Below are positions 10,401 to 16,305 of a DNA stretch of 24,714 bases, piece by piece; positions within the stretch are counted from its first letter, which is position 1; each line of letters starts with the position of its first letter. The notes beneath the pieces are model-generated. The model did not search any database and was not told where the DNA came from. It worked only from the letters and a program-made list of their open reading frames with translations. Source of the stretch: CBDUQN01 sp965369375. Lineage in GTDB: Bacteria > Krumholzibacteriota > Krumholzibacteriia > Krumholzibacteriales > Krumholzibacteriaceae. Both the position numbers and the translations under genes were made by a program. Location: positions 1 to 24,714 of the forward strand of contig CBDUQN010000046.1 in NCBI GenBank assembly GCA_965369375.1, written 5' to 3'.

Positions 10401-10516
10401 GTAAGCGCCAGCGCGGGCATGCCGCCCTCGGCGGCCGCGTGTACGAGGTCCTCGACGCGCCCCGTGCCGGCAAGCATCGAGAAGTTCGAGTGAACACGCA
10501 GATGTACGAAGCTCAA
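7427..10516 (-). CDS. dnaE2: DnaE2 (ImuC)-type error-prone DNA polymerase III alpha subunit
   Basis: C-family polymerase of 1029 aa, the usual size for DnaE2 and shorter than replicative DnaE. Domain order: N-terminal PHP domain (starts FVHLRVHSNFSML), polymerase core with GRGSAGNSILSYALGI (341-356) and PDFDIDF (379-385, catalytic Asp382 and Asp384), helix-hairpin-helix region, and a C-terminal OB fold (VELVGWKVTVKSARTM). The tau-binding tail of replicative DnaE appears absent. The PHP HxH motif reads HLRVH, so the middle His is Arg, as I recall for E. coli DnaE, whose PHP domain is inactive. Start: TTG 10516 with GGGAG 6 nt upstream; the nearby ATG 10535 is in another frame. It follows the Y-family gene by 75 bp, in the lexA-imuB-dnaE2 order of known SOS mutagenesis cassettes. 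Translesion synthesis is inferred from family and context. Confidence 0.86.
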   Translation of the reverse strand: MSFVHLRVHSNFSMLAGTGRVEDLVHAAAEGGMPALALTDTDGLFAVVPFQQACAEAGIKPVYGVELTGPWEKVAAGPPDGEARVTFLARNGDGYGELCRLVTARCLDDDFSLVTALTGISDDVYVLADDERVLRRLRGRDHLRVALPVAPGRVWTERRWRLRVIASRLGVRTVAAGAVFFIDPKEHFIHKVLTAMRTRTTVGTLPRDAAAPPCAFFHSPLDVERTFGDDPASFDEACAIAGDCAVELGLRSSKLPQFALPPGEAPAPMLGRLAVKGLRERYELTSAHRSSGADADEWRRAREKLEYELSVVNGKGLAGYFLICWDIVRFARSRGLRSLGRGSAGNSILSYALGITHVNPLRHNLFFERFLNPEREQLPDFDIDFATDDREEVLRYIFRRYGRERVAMIGTYSTFRARGALRETAKALGLPESEVAPVIKRIPFFALPGHLAEMCATSPAAADIPLDREPFRTLLPLAVRIGGFPRHMATHPCGLVIMPTPITDLIPLQRGDKGYEITQWSMHEVEAAGLVKIDIIAQKGLAVIQEASAMAELNEGRPLHPERIDYLGDPATKRMLREGRTEGCFYIESPGMIQLIRQARCDDFEVLTALSSIIRPGVSSYGGKQRYLRRHLGLEATQAMHTAVAEVLEDTYGCLIYQEQVIRIAVAVGGMSYAEADGLRRCMSYKNKDEETIALYRDSFMRGARERGVSEETAKEIFRQIASFAGYAFCKAHSASFALESFESLYWRAHYPAEFMAAVLSNGGGYYSQEEYLEEARRMGLEILPPCVNESGLRHFGCGGRLRIGLMQVKGLATTTAERIVEARPYRSLRCFLGKVPASKDEVGALVRSGAFASLGRSRAELLWELRLLRPEGSRGSGGNWSGGVDGLVRKIPRIPERDLSGRVALEREVLGLAVSAHPLAMFGRRLEALAAEKRLTRSVDLVRRIGQRVELVGWKVTVKSARTMDKMEEMVFVTFSDRWGRFEATFFPKAFRRSARELVRGKGPFLVRGRVESELGVESLVAEEVHLV

Positions 10517-10591
10517 CGGAATCTCCCGTTTTCATGTGGATCTCTCAGTTCCGATTTGGACTTCAGTTCCGAGCGGAGCGGCATCTTCCGG

Positions 10592-11803
10592 TCAGCCCGC
10601 CCAATGCCGTCGTCCGTTCGATCCATCGTTCGATCGTACGAGCGCCTTCCCGAAAGCGGGCGCCACGCCATCCGGAAAAGCGGCACGCAGGCGATCGAGT
10701 GTCGTGTGAAGCCGGTGCATCTTTTCCTGCCCGCGCGCGCCCCGATCGAGGAACAGGCCGAGCTGGAGCGGTTCCGGCTCGAGCCGGCCTGCGGAGAGAA
10801 TAAGACGTCGCACGCGCACCCTCCGCGTGAAAATACGCCCGAGCGTCTCCACCGCCGCCCCGAAGAGGAGCGAATCGTCCGAAGCGGTGTGGCGGAGCTT
10901 TCCCATTCCGGCATTCACCGGCCCGTCGGCGTAGCGAATCTCGAGACGGACCGATCCTGCCCTCGAACGCTCGCCACGGAGCCTCTCGCCGAGACGCTCG
11001 GCGAGGCGATAGAGAACGGACTCGAGAACGTCGCGGTGCACGCAATCGGGCTGAAGAACCTCTTCGACAATGAAGCGGCGATCCCGGGGAGGACGGCAGC
11101 GCACGGGCGTGGAATCCTCCCCCAACGCCCCCCGGTACAGGCTGCGTCCCCATGAACCGAAACAGATCGAGAGGATCTCCTCGGTGAAGGGAGGAACATC
11201 GCCCACACGCTCGATGCCGAGCTCGCGAAGCACCGGCGCGCGCCGCTCGCCCACCAGCGGAAAGCGCTCGATCGGTACGGGACCCAGAAACAACCGCTCG
11301 TACCCCGGATAGACGTCCACGAGGTGGGCGCGCTTGGCCGTGCGTGAAGCTACGTGACTGACGAGCTTGTTCGAGGCGACACCGAGGGAAACCTGCAGAC
11401 CCGTCTCGCGCAGAATCTCCTTCTTGATGACGGTGCCCGTATCGAGCACATGCCCGAAGAGACGGTGGCAGCCCGTGTAGTCGATGTATCCCTCATCGAG
11501 AGCGGCGTTCTCGACGAGCGGACTGTAGCGCCGGAGCAGCCCGAAAATGGAGTCGGAAACCTTCCGGAAGAGATCCCAGTCCGGCGCAAGAAAGATCGCC
11601 CGCGCGCAGAGCCTCCGCGCCGTCGAAACCATCATTCCCCGCTTCACGCCCTCGCCGCGCGCCTCGTACGACGAAGAAAAAACAACCCCCCGGGGTGGGG
11701 GGCCGGCCACGACGAGAGCTTTTTCTCTGAGCGTCGGATCGCGCAGACGCAGCACCGACGCATAGAAGTCATCCGTGTTGACGTGCAGGATCTCTCGCTT
11801 CAC
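10592..11803 (-). CDS. Y-family polymerase-like protein (ImuB/DinB-like) with altered active site
   Basis: Y-family (UmuC/DinB/ImuB) protein, 403 aa, GTG start. Seen: palm/finger motifs DDFYASV (11-17), SYEARGEGVKRGMMVS (45-60) and SPLVENAALDEGYID (94-108, with D103 and E104), helix-hairpin-helix LRELGIERVGDVPPF, little-finger region, and a C-terminal beta-clamp-binding motif QLGLF (347-351). The first metal-binding aspartate of the family (HxD before the FF/FY motif) is Asn9 here (codon AAC at 11779-11777), while D103/E104 remain. Loss of catalytic acids is a mark of ImuB, which acts as a scaffold between clamp and DnaE2. The context with lexA and dnaE2 supports ImuB, but the sequence otherwise resembles DinB, so no symbol is given. 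Confidence 0.85.
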   Translation of the reverse strand: MKREILHVNTDDFYASVLRLRDPTLREKALVVAGPPPRGVVFSSSYEARGEGVKRGMMVSTARRLCARAIFLAPDWDLFRKVSDSIFGLLRRYSPLVENAALDEGYIDYTGCHRLFGHVLDTGTVIKKEILRETGLQVSLGVASNKLVSHVASRTAKRAHLVDVYPGYERLFLGPVPIERFPLVGERRAPVLRELGIERVGDVPPFTEEILSICFGSWGRSLYRGALGEDSTPVRCRPPRDRRFIVEEVLQPDCVHRDVLESVLYRLAERLGERLRGERSRAGSVRLEIRYADGPVNAGMGKLRHTASDDSLLFGAAVETLGRIFTRRVRVRRLILSAGRLEPEPLQLGLFLDRGARGQEKMHRLHTTLDRLRAAFPDGVAPAFGKALVRSNDGSNGRRHWAG

Positions 11804-11859
11804 AACAATATCCCCCCATCATCTCACACTCGTCGCCGCGCAGGATCTCTAGCTTCACA
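11785..11859. repeat. 20 bp direct repeat duplicating the 5' end of the Y-family gene
   Basis: GCAGGATCTCTCGCTTCACA at 11785-11804 recurs with one mismatch (C to A) at 11840-11859. The downstream copy on the minus strand is the GTG start and first codons of the Y-family gene. The other copy contains a decoy GTG reading VKLEIL in a different frame. It looks like a short duplication of the gene start. Confidence 0.85.
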
Positions 11860-11981
11860 GTAACGCCCCCGTCGCGGCGCACCACCGGCGCAAAACCTTC
11901 CGTTTTCATTCGTTTTTCCCGCTGCCGCCGAGGCCGCAGCGGTTCCAACCGGCGGTAGCGCCGCGCCGCAACCGAACGCAT

Positions 11982-12200
11982 TCAGAGCTTGCGTTTCACT
12001 CCGATCACCACCCCCACCACTGAATCTCTCCGTCCTTCGTTCCAGCGGCAGAGGATCTCCGTTCTGCCCGTCCGCACGAGAGCGAGCTCTCCCGGCCGGG
12101 GCATCCGTCCCGTCTCGAGCAGAAGACGATCACCCTCTTTCGCCTCACCGCCGGCGTGCGCAGAGAGTATGGCATCCACCCTCATGTAGACGAGAGACAT
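11982..12200 (-). CDS. Small protein resembling the C-terminal half of LexA/UmuD (S24-like), possibly inactive
   Basis: 72 aa from ATG 12200 (the frame is open to TTG 12212). The sequence runs like a miniature S24 domain: SAHAGGEAKEGDRLLLE resembles the Ser-to-GDL stretch of LexA (SMMGDGILDGDLIVVE), PGELALVRTGRTEILCRWNEG resembles the strand carrying the catalytic Lys, and VVGVVIGVKRKL resembles the LexA C-terminal strand VRGVVVGLFRR. Ser13 may align with the nucleophile, but the Lys position is Cys, and there is no DNA-binding domain or cleavage site. GGTGATC upstream could pair with the 16S tail as an extended SD. It lies between lexA and the Y-family gene, where imuA often sits. A UmuD'-like accessory role is speculation; it could also be a relic. 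Confidence 0.45.
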   Translation of the reverse strand: MSLVYMRVDAILSAHAGGEAKEGDRLLLETGRMPRPGELALVRTGRTEILCRWNEGRRDSVVGVVIGVKRKL

Positions 12201-12241
12201 ACCGATCACCAAACATGCAAAAGAAAAAGCCTGGGCACCGC

Positions 12242-12256
12242 CGCGCCGAAGGCGCG
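12242..12256 (-). terminator. GC hairpin immediately after lexA stop, weak terminator candidate
   Basis: Stem CGCGCC-TTC-GGCGCG (perfect 6 bp) directly follows the lexA stop codon. T runs on the minus strand (TTTTTCTTTT, 12228-12219) begin about 13 nt after the stem rather than beside it, so termination would be partial at best. It could attenuate the downstream mutagenesis genes. Confidence 0.3.
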
Positions 12257-12892
12257 CTACGTGCCTCGGTAGCGCCGGAACAGCCCCACGACCACCCCCC
12301 GCACCTCCACCTCTGCCGCGGGCAGCACGATATCCTCCATGGCGGGATTCGAGGGCCGAAGCCGCACCCGCTCCCCCTCATGGTAGAAACGCTTCACCGT
12401 GGCTTCCGCGCCGCCGAGAAGCACGACCGCCATCGCGCCGTTTTCGAGGCGCCGGCGCCTCTCGACCACGATGAGATCGCCATCGAGGATCCCGTCCCCC
12501 ATCATCGAGTCCCCCTTCACCCTGAGCGCGAAGGTTTCGCTGCGTCCGGCAAACTCACGGGGGAGTGTTATGCTCTCGGGGATTTCGATCGCCTCTATCG
12601 GTTCGCCCGCCGCAACCGTTCCTGCGAGTGGCACCTCCACAGTCTCCGTACCCACAAGCGGTGCCCCCGCAGCATCCGCCCCCGCGAGCGGCTCAATGGA
12701 GCGGGCCCTGTTCCAGCCGCGCCGCAGAACACCTTTCCCGGCGAGATTCGTGACATGCTCGTGAACCGTGCTCACGGCAGAGAGCCCGAGGTGAGCGGCG
12801 ATCTCCTCGAGGGACGGCGCGTACCCTCTCTCCGTCTGAAAATCCCGTATGAAATCGATTATTTCACGCTGCCGCTTTGTCAGATAAACCAT
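12257..12892 (-). CDS. lexA: LexA repressor
   Basis: SOS response repressor, 211 aa. Seen: an N-terminal winged-helix domain starting LTKRQREIIDFIRDF, with PSLEEIAAHLGLSAVSTVHEHV as the recognition region (26-47); a linker; self-cleavage site VAAG (Ala95-Gly96); and an S24 peptidase domain with nucleophile Ser129 in VKGDSMMGDGILDGD and Lys167 in TVKRF. The linker is unusually repetitive: EPLAGADAAGAPL (68-79) mimics the genuine cleavage segment VPLAGTVAAGEPI. Start ATG 12892 has GGAGG 4 nt upstream; the 16 extra codons of the longer frame are not LexA-like. Heads the probable operon lexA, S24-like, Y-family, dnaE2, so autoregulation would also set mutasome expression. Confidence 0.95.
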   Translation of the reverse strand: MVYLTKRQREIIDFIRDFQTERGYAPSLEEIAAHLGLSAVSTVHEHVTNLAGKGVLRRGWNRARSIEPLAGADAAGAPLVGTETVEVPLAGTVAAGEPIEAIEIPESITLPREFAGRSETFALRVKGDSMMGDGILDGDLIVVERRRRLENGAMAVVLLGGAEATVKRFYHEGERVRLRPSNPAMEDIVLPAAEVEVRGVVVGLFRRYRGT

Positions 12893-13027
12893 TTTGCCTC
12901 CATGAGATACCCCATGGCCACAGGCCTGCGGCAGTACCACCGGCGGGTCGGAAGCTTACGAACCTCGAGACCGGGAGCCGCAGGCCGTGCGTAGCCATTA
13001 ACCGCCTTACAACACCATCCATTAACA

Positions 13028-13056
13028 ATCATACCCGAAAGAAAACCGAAAGTCAA
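13028..13056 (-). promoter_or_regulatory. lexA promoter, near-consensus sigma70 type
   Basis: On the minus strand TTGACT (13056-13051), a 17 bp spacer, then TATGAT (13033-13028). Both hexamers are 5/6 matches with ideal spacing. Predicted transcription start is near 13021, giving a leader of about 130 nt before lexA. The direct repeats CCATTAAC flank and overlap the start region and are candidate repressor sites. Confidence 0.7.
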
Positions 13057-13156
13057 GAAAAAAAATGATTCCCTAAAATGATTCCCCCGGCGTAAACCTA
13101 CTCCCGACGTTCATGGCTCCAAAATATCGTCGTAACTCGTTGATTTTAAATAAGCG

Positions 13157-13230
13157 CCACTCCCGACGTCAGGAGTGGAATTTTCCCCACTACTGCCGGC
13201 GGCACGCGCCGTCTCCGGCAGAGCCACTCC
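13157..13230. promoter_or_regulatory. Competing inverted repeats (attenuator-like) upstream of smr
   Basis: CCACTCC at 13157-13163, its complement GGAGTGG at 13172-13178, and CCACTCC again at 13224-13230. The middle arm can pair with either outer arm, so two hairpins are mutually exclusive. Between the second and third arms lies a further GC-rich hairpin: CTGCCGG (13193-13199) pairs with CCGGCAG (13215-13221), with an inner CGGC/GCCG stem. The first hairpin has the GACGTC palindrome in its loop and is followed by AATTTTCC on the plus strand. The layout resembles a terminator/antiterminator switch 85-160 nt before smr; as DNA it could instead be an operator. Confidence 0.4.
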
Positions 13231-13315
13231 TCCCCCATGCATCTTTCAGTTGATCACGGAATGGACAGAGATATGACTCGTTGCCCCCCCGGCGGCGGTC
13301 GTATATCATGTACCC

Positions 13316-13669
13316 ATGCACTCTGATAACGAACAAGAATCCGCCGGCGGGCCGGATGACGGACAAAAAGCCGCCGGCACGCCGGATGACGAGCACGAAC
13401 CCGTTGAACTGCCGATAGATGGAACGCTCGACCTGCATACCTTCCAGCCGCGCGACGTAAAAGAGCTCGTGCCTCATTACCTCTCGGCCTGCCGGGAATG
13501 CGGGATTCTCCAGGTCCGCATCATACACGGCAAAGGGACGGGGGCGCTGCGCGAGACGGTGCACGCAATACTCAAGAGATTACCGGGAGTGGAATCGTTT
13601 CGGCTCGCTGGTGAAAACGGCGGGGGCTGGGGCGCAACGATCGTCACGCTCGAGCCGGCGGAAGAATAG
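13316..13669 (+). CDS. Small Smr-domain protein
   Basis: 117 aa, a stand-alone Smr (MutS2 C-terminal-like) domain, a fold known for nucleic-acid nicking or RNA cleavage. Seen: LDLHTF (near 38-43), IIHGKGTGALRETV and C-terminal GGGWGATIVTL, the three Smr hallmarks. The first 33 residues are an acidic, low-complexity lead made of three 10-residue repeats ending in Pro, encoded by 30 bp units. No clear SD precedes ATG 13316, and no other in-frame start gives a better context. It is divergent from lexA and convergent with folE; no MutS domains are present, so it is not MutS2. Target unknown. Confidence 0.88.
   Translation: MHSDNEQESAGGPDDGQKAAGTPDDEHEPVELPIDGTLDLHTFQPRDVKELVPHYLSACRECGILQVRIIHGKGTGALRETVHAILKRLPGVESFRLAGENGGGWGATIVTLEPAEE
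13325..13414 (+). repeat. Three in-frame 30 bp repeats at the smr 5' end
   Basis: Units 13325-13354, 13355-13384 and 13385-13414 each begin GAT(A/G)ACG and end in GCCG; the first two are closest. They encode DNEQESAGGP, DDGQKAAGTP and DDEHEPVELP. They form a disordered acidic N-terminal extension ahead of the Smr domain. Confidence 0.85.
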
Positions 13670-13723
13670 AGCCGTGTGACGGTGTTAGTGGCTAACTCGC
13701 TTGCGCGGCGGTCCTGCCATTGT

Positions 13724-13772
13724 TGCGGTCGCCGCTCAGGCGAAACCCTACCACCTGCTGCGGTCGCCGCTC
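13724..13772. repeat. 14 bp direct repeat across the folE 3' end
   Basis: TGCGGTCGCCGCTC occurs at 13724-13737 and at 13759-13772 (35 bp period). The second copy encodes the last codons of folE (minus strand) and the first lies beyond its stop, which suggests a small tandem duplication of the gene end. No clear terminator is visible between the convergent smr and folE. Confidence 0.8.
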
Positions 13773-14308
13773 CGTATAAGATTCAGGAACTCCATTCGCG
13801 TCTTGCTGTCGGTCCGAAAGGCGCCGAGCATGGAGCTCGTGATGATGAGCGCATCCCGCTTGCGCACGCCCCGCATCGCCATGCAGAGGTGCTCCGCCTC
13901 TATCGTTACGGCGACCCCGTAGGGCTCGAGGTGATCCATCAGCGTTTTCGCGATCTGGTTCGTCAGGCGCTCCTGAATCTGGAGACGCCTCGAGAAGATC
14001 CGGACGACACGCGGAATCTTCGACAGGCCGATGATCCGCCCCTTGGGAATGTACGCCACGTGACACTTGCCGAAGAAGGGGAGCAGATGATGCTCGCAGA
14101 GACTGTAGAGACTGATATCCTTGACGATAACCATTTCATCGTATTCTTCCTCGAAGATGGCGTCCCTGAGCACCTCCTCGAGGTTCTCACGGTACCCGCT
14201 CGTCAAGAACTCGAGCGACTCTTTGACCCGCGAAGGAGTCCTCTTCAAACCTTCACGCTCGGGATCTTCACCGATTTCGGCTATCAGCTTGCGTATCAAT
14301 TCCTCCAT
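13748..14308 (-). CDS. folE: GTP cyclohydrolase I
   Basis: Type I GTP cyclohydrolase (186 aa), which converts GTP to 7,8-dihydroneopterin triphosphate for folate or queuosine-type pathways. Seen: DPEREGLKRTPSRV (15-28), SLCEHHLLPFFGKCHVAYIP (69-88) and EAEHLCMAMRGVRK (137-150). Zinc ligands are Cys71, His74 and Cys142. Length matches compact bacterial FolE. ATG 14308 has GGAGG about 9 nt upstream. No other folate or queuosine genes are adjacent. Confidence 0.96.
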   Translation of the reverse strand: MEELIRKLIAEIGEDPEREGLKRTPSRVKESLEFLTSGYRENLEEVLRDAIFEEEYDEMVIVKDISLYSLCEHHLLPFFGKCHVAYIPKGRIIGLSKIPRVVRIFSRRLQIQERLTNQIAKTLMDHLEPYGVAVTIEAEHLCMAMRGVRKRDALIITSSMLGAFRTDSKTRMEFLNLIRSGDRSRW

Positions 14309-14411
14309 GAGATCGTTCCTCCGTTGACTGCGGACCGGCAGAAATGCGCTGCGGGGAAGGATTCCTGCTCTTCAAGCTATATCGCTTTGAGTTTACCGGA
14401 CCCCTAGGATA

Positions 14412-15158
14412 TCACGATCCGGGACTTTTTTCAAAGAGAGACCGTATCTTGCGATAGGAAGCCAGATCGGTGAGATGGTGGCGGCCACCATTGATCTTGT
14501 AGGCGAAGAGTGGACGCCTGCGGTACGACCAGGCAAAAAAGCATCCTATGCAGTCGGAATTGTTGCCCTCCATGAGATATTTCTTGAGGAAGGGGATCGT
14601 CTCGGCGCTCAGTCGATAGAGGGAAAGTGAAACGAGCTTCGACTTGGGATCGTCCGGTTTTTCTTCGAAATCGATAATGCGGTCGCCGGATGTCACAACG
14701 ACGACCCCGCTCTCCTGGAATTCAGCTTTACTGCGGGCCTCCATCACCATCACCACATCCCCCTCCTTCTCCGAGCAGAATTCTATAAAGGGAGAGATAT
14801 CGGTATCGAAGATATTGTCTCCCGCTACGACGAGGATGTCCTGCTTGAACTGCTTCTTGGAGCAAATGCTCTCGAGATCACCCACGGCCCCGAGGCTTTC
14901 ATTCGCCGAGCCGATTCCGTTGCTCGACAGCTCCACCTTTCCCATGAACTCGCCGCGCCGCAGCCATTCCTTGAATACGGGGTAATACAGCGCGTTGGTC
15001 CTGATATGGATCGTATCGATTGCGTCCGAACCACAGAGAAACCCTATCAGATGATCGATGACGGCCTTGCCGCCGACCTCGAGAAGCGATTTAGGCACTT
15101 TCTTGGTCAGCGGATGGAGCCGTTCACCAAATCCGGCAGCCAACACAACAACATGCAT
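14412..15158 (-). CDS. NDP-sugar nucleotidyltransferase (glucose-1-phosphate thymidylyltransferase-like)
   Basis: 248 aa nucleotidyltransferase that would join a sugar-1-phosphate to an NTP. Seen: the N-terminal nucleotide-binding signature VLAAGFGERLHPLTKKVPKS (5-24), metal-binding VVAGDNIFDTD, and FEEKPDDPKSKLVSLSLYRL, typical of RmlA/RfbA-like and short UTP/dTTP-dependent enzymes. No acyltransferase repeats follow. ATG 15158 has AGGAG 9 nt upstream. The exact sugar and nucleotide cannot be told. It faces an AT-rich upstream region containing a membrane-protein remnant, and a flippase lies further along, so surface polysaccharide synthesis is a reasonable guess. Confidence 0.88.
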   Translation of the reverse strand: MHVVVLAAGFGERLHPLTKKVPKSLLEVGGKAVIDHLIGFLCGSDAIDTIHIRTNALYYPVFKEWLRRGEFMGKVELSSNGIGSANESLGAVGDLESICSKKQFKQDILVVAGDNIFDTDISPFIEFCSEKEGDVVMVMEARSKAEFQESGVVVVTSGDRIIDFEEKPDDPKSKLVSLSLYRLSAETIPFLKKYLMEGNNSDCIGCFFAWSYRRRPLFAYKINGGRHHLTDLASYRKIRSLFEKSPGS

Positions 15159-15345
15159 CTATTTTTCTCCTATGTATCTGCAATCAGAGGCAGAATGTCA
15201 TCGAGCCATTATTCAATATATAAAAATATTTTTTATATCTCGCAAATAAAATCTCACTATTTTTCAATTAATCATTCAAATCGTGTACATCGATCAGGTG
15301 TGCCGGGGGCGCAAGAATGAGCGTAATTCTAAATATAATAAGTAG
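15159..15345. other. AT-rich gap upstream of the nucleotidyltransferase
   Basis: Strikingly AT-rich compared with the flanks. It contains an A/T palindrome around 15217-15237 (ATATAAAAA...TTTTTATAT-like). On the minus strand TTGCGA and TATATA with a 17 bp spacer could serve as a promoter for the nucleotidyltransferase. No gene seen. Confidence 0.5.
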
Positions 15346-16305
15346 CTACACTAGTAAAGGATGCGCCGGGGCCGGCGGCTCCCCGCTCAACGCAGCGTGC
15401 TTTACGGCACTAAAAGACTGGACGAGGAACAAGAGCGGCGAAATCCTCAATGTCATCGCGGCCTGCTGGCAATGCCTCGGCACCTCCATCGCATCACCGT
15501 GATATGCGATGATTCTAATGATGCGTGCATGCAGCAGACAAAAGAGGATTAGGGGATTTCTCCTGAAAAGCATCAGGCCGAATATGAGAATAACGATACA
15601 GGCGGCGGCAGGGATTTCTTTCAAAAAACTATATGAATTTCGACTCAGCATCTTTTCCCTGATCCGTTCATCTGAGTATGACCACGATGGCGTATTATAC
15701 ATATCCCATGAATTGAGCCACTTCTCTAATACGTAGCGTGGATTGGTGAATAAAAACTTCCTGTACAAATCCATTCCGTACACAGTCACCCAGTCGTCTC
15801 TCTTTTCAAAGCGTGAATGAATATATATCAGATTCGGATGATCATCATATATCCATAAACCGGAACACGGCATGACGATTTTATCGTCGGGCAGATGATA
15901 CTTCTCCTGAAAGAGGCGCCATAGTCGTTTGTCAGGAATGATCCGCTGTGTTACTACGTTGGCGAGCGGGCACTTCCATCTCGGTGATTTTTCCAATCCC
16001 CCCATGTGGGCAAAGAACACAATAGCAATAGCAGCGATCAACGTTAGTCGAATCCGCCATCGCTTGAATACCAAAAAATAGAACGGTATCAAGAATGGCA
16101 GGAAATAGTTGTTCGTGTCCCTCGAACCGGCGAAGAGAAAGCATGTGGCAGCAATAAACCCAACAGTCGCCCAACTCAGCCACTGTCGATTGTTCAGAAT
16201 GTTTCTGCACTTGTACGCTGCGACGAATCGTCCGCAATATGATTGCTCATCTGCCCCCGCCAGCAAAAAACCATGCGATCTCGCAGAGGAACAATCGGGG
16301 AGCAT
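15346..16305 (-). pseudogene. Membrane protein, probably N-terminally truncated (GT39-like C-terminal part)
   Basis: Open frame of 319 codons. Two or three hydrophobic segments (about 45-60, 67-80, 86-100) are followed by a soluble extracytoplasmic-like region with WIYDDHPNLIYIHSRFEKRDDW, then a hydrophobic segment (about 240-258), and a tail with YHGDAMEVPRHCQQAAMTLRI that resembles the C-terminus of large multi-pass glycosyltransferase-like membrane proteins. Those are usually 500 aa or more, and the first 40 residues here look unlike a membrane-protein N-terminus, so a 5' deletion or frameshift is likely. An upstream 24-codon frame (MFTATVFAFRAALNLLSNDV...) ends in TAATG at this start and may be another fragment. 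Base composition is near 42% GC in two hand-counted 60 bp rows, against 67% in a dnaE2 row. Function unknown. Confidence 0.5.

Larger units (their letters stand above)
12893..13315. other. Divergent lexA/smr intergenic region
   Basis: 423 bp without a supported gene. It holds the lexA promoter, an 8 bp direct repeat CCATTAAC (12995-13002 and 13019-13026) around the predicted start of transcription, a 13 bp period tandem AAAATGATTCCC (13062-13073, 13075-13086) and a set of mutually exclusive inverted repeats (13157-13230). The lexA-proximal half has the AT-rich promoter; the smr-proximal half is strongly structured. Confidence 0.8.

Noticed and set aside
11769..11981. 70-codon minus frame between the S24-like ORF and the Y-family gene
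   Set aside because: Its best ATG (11909) has only a weak GGGA site, it overlaps the Y-family start in another frame, and much of it is created by the 20 bp duplication. Possible but unsupported.
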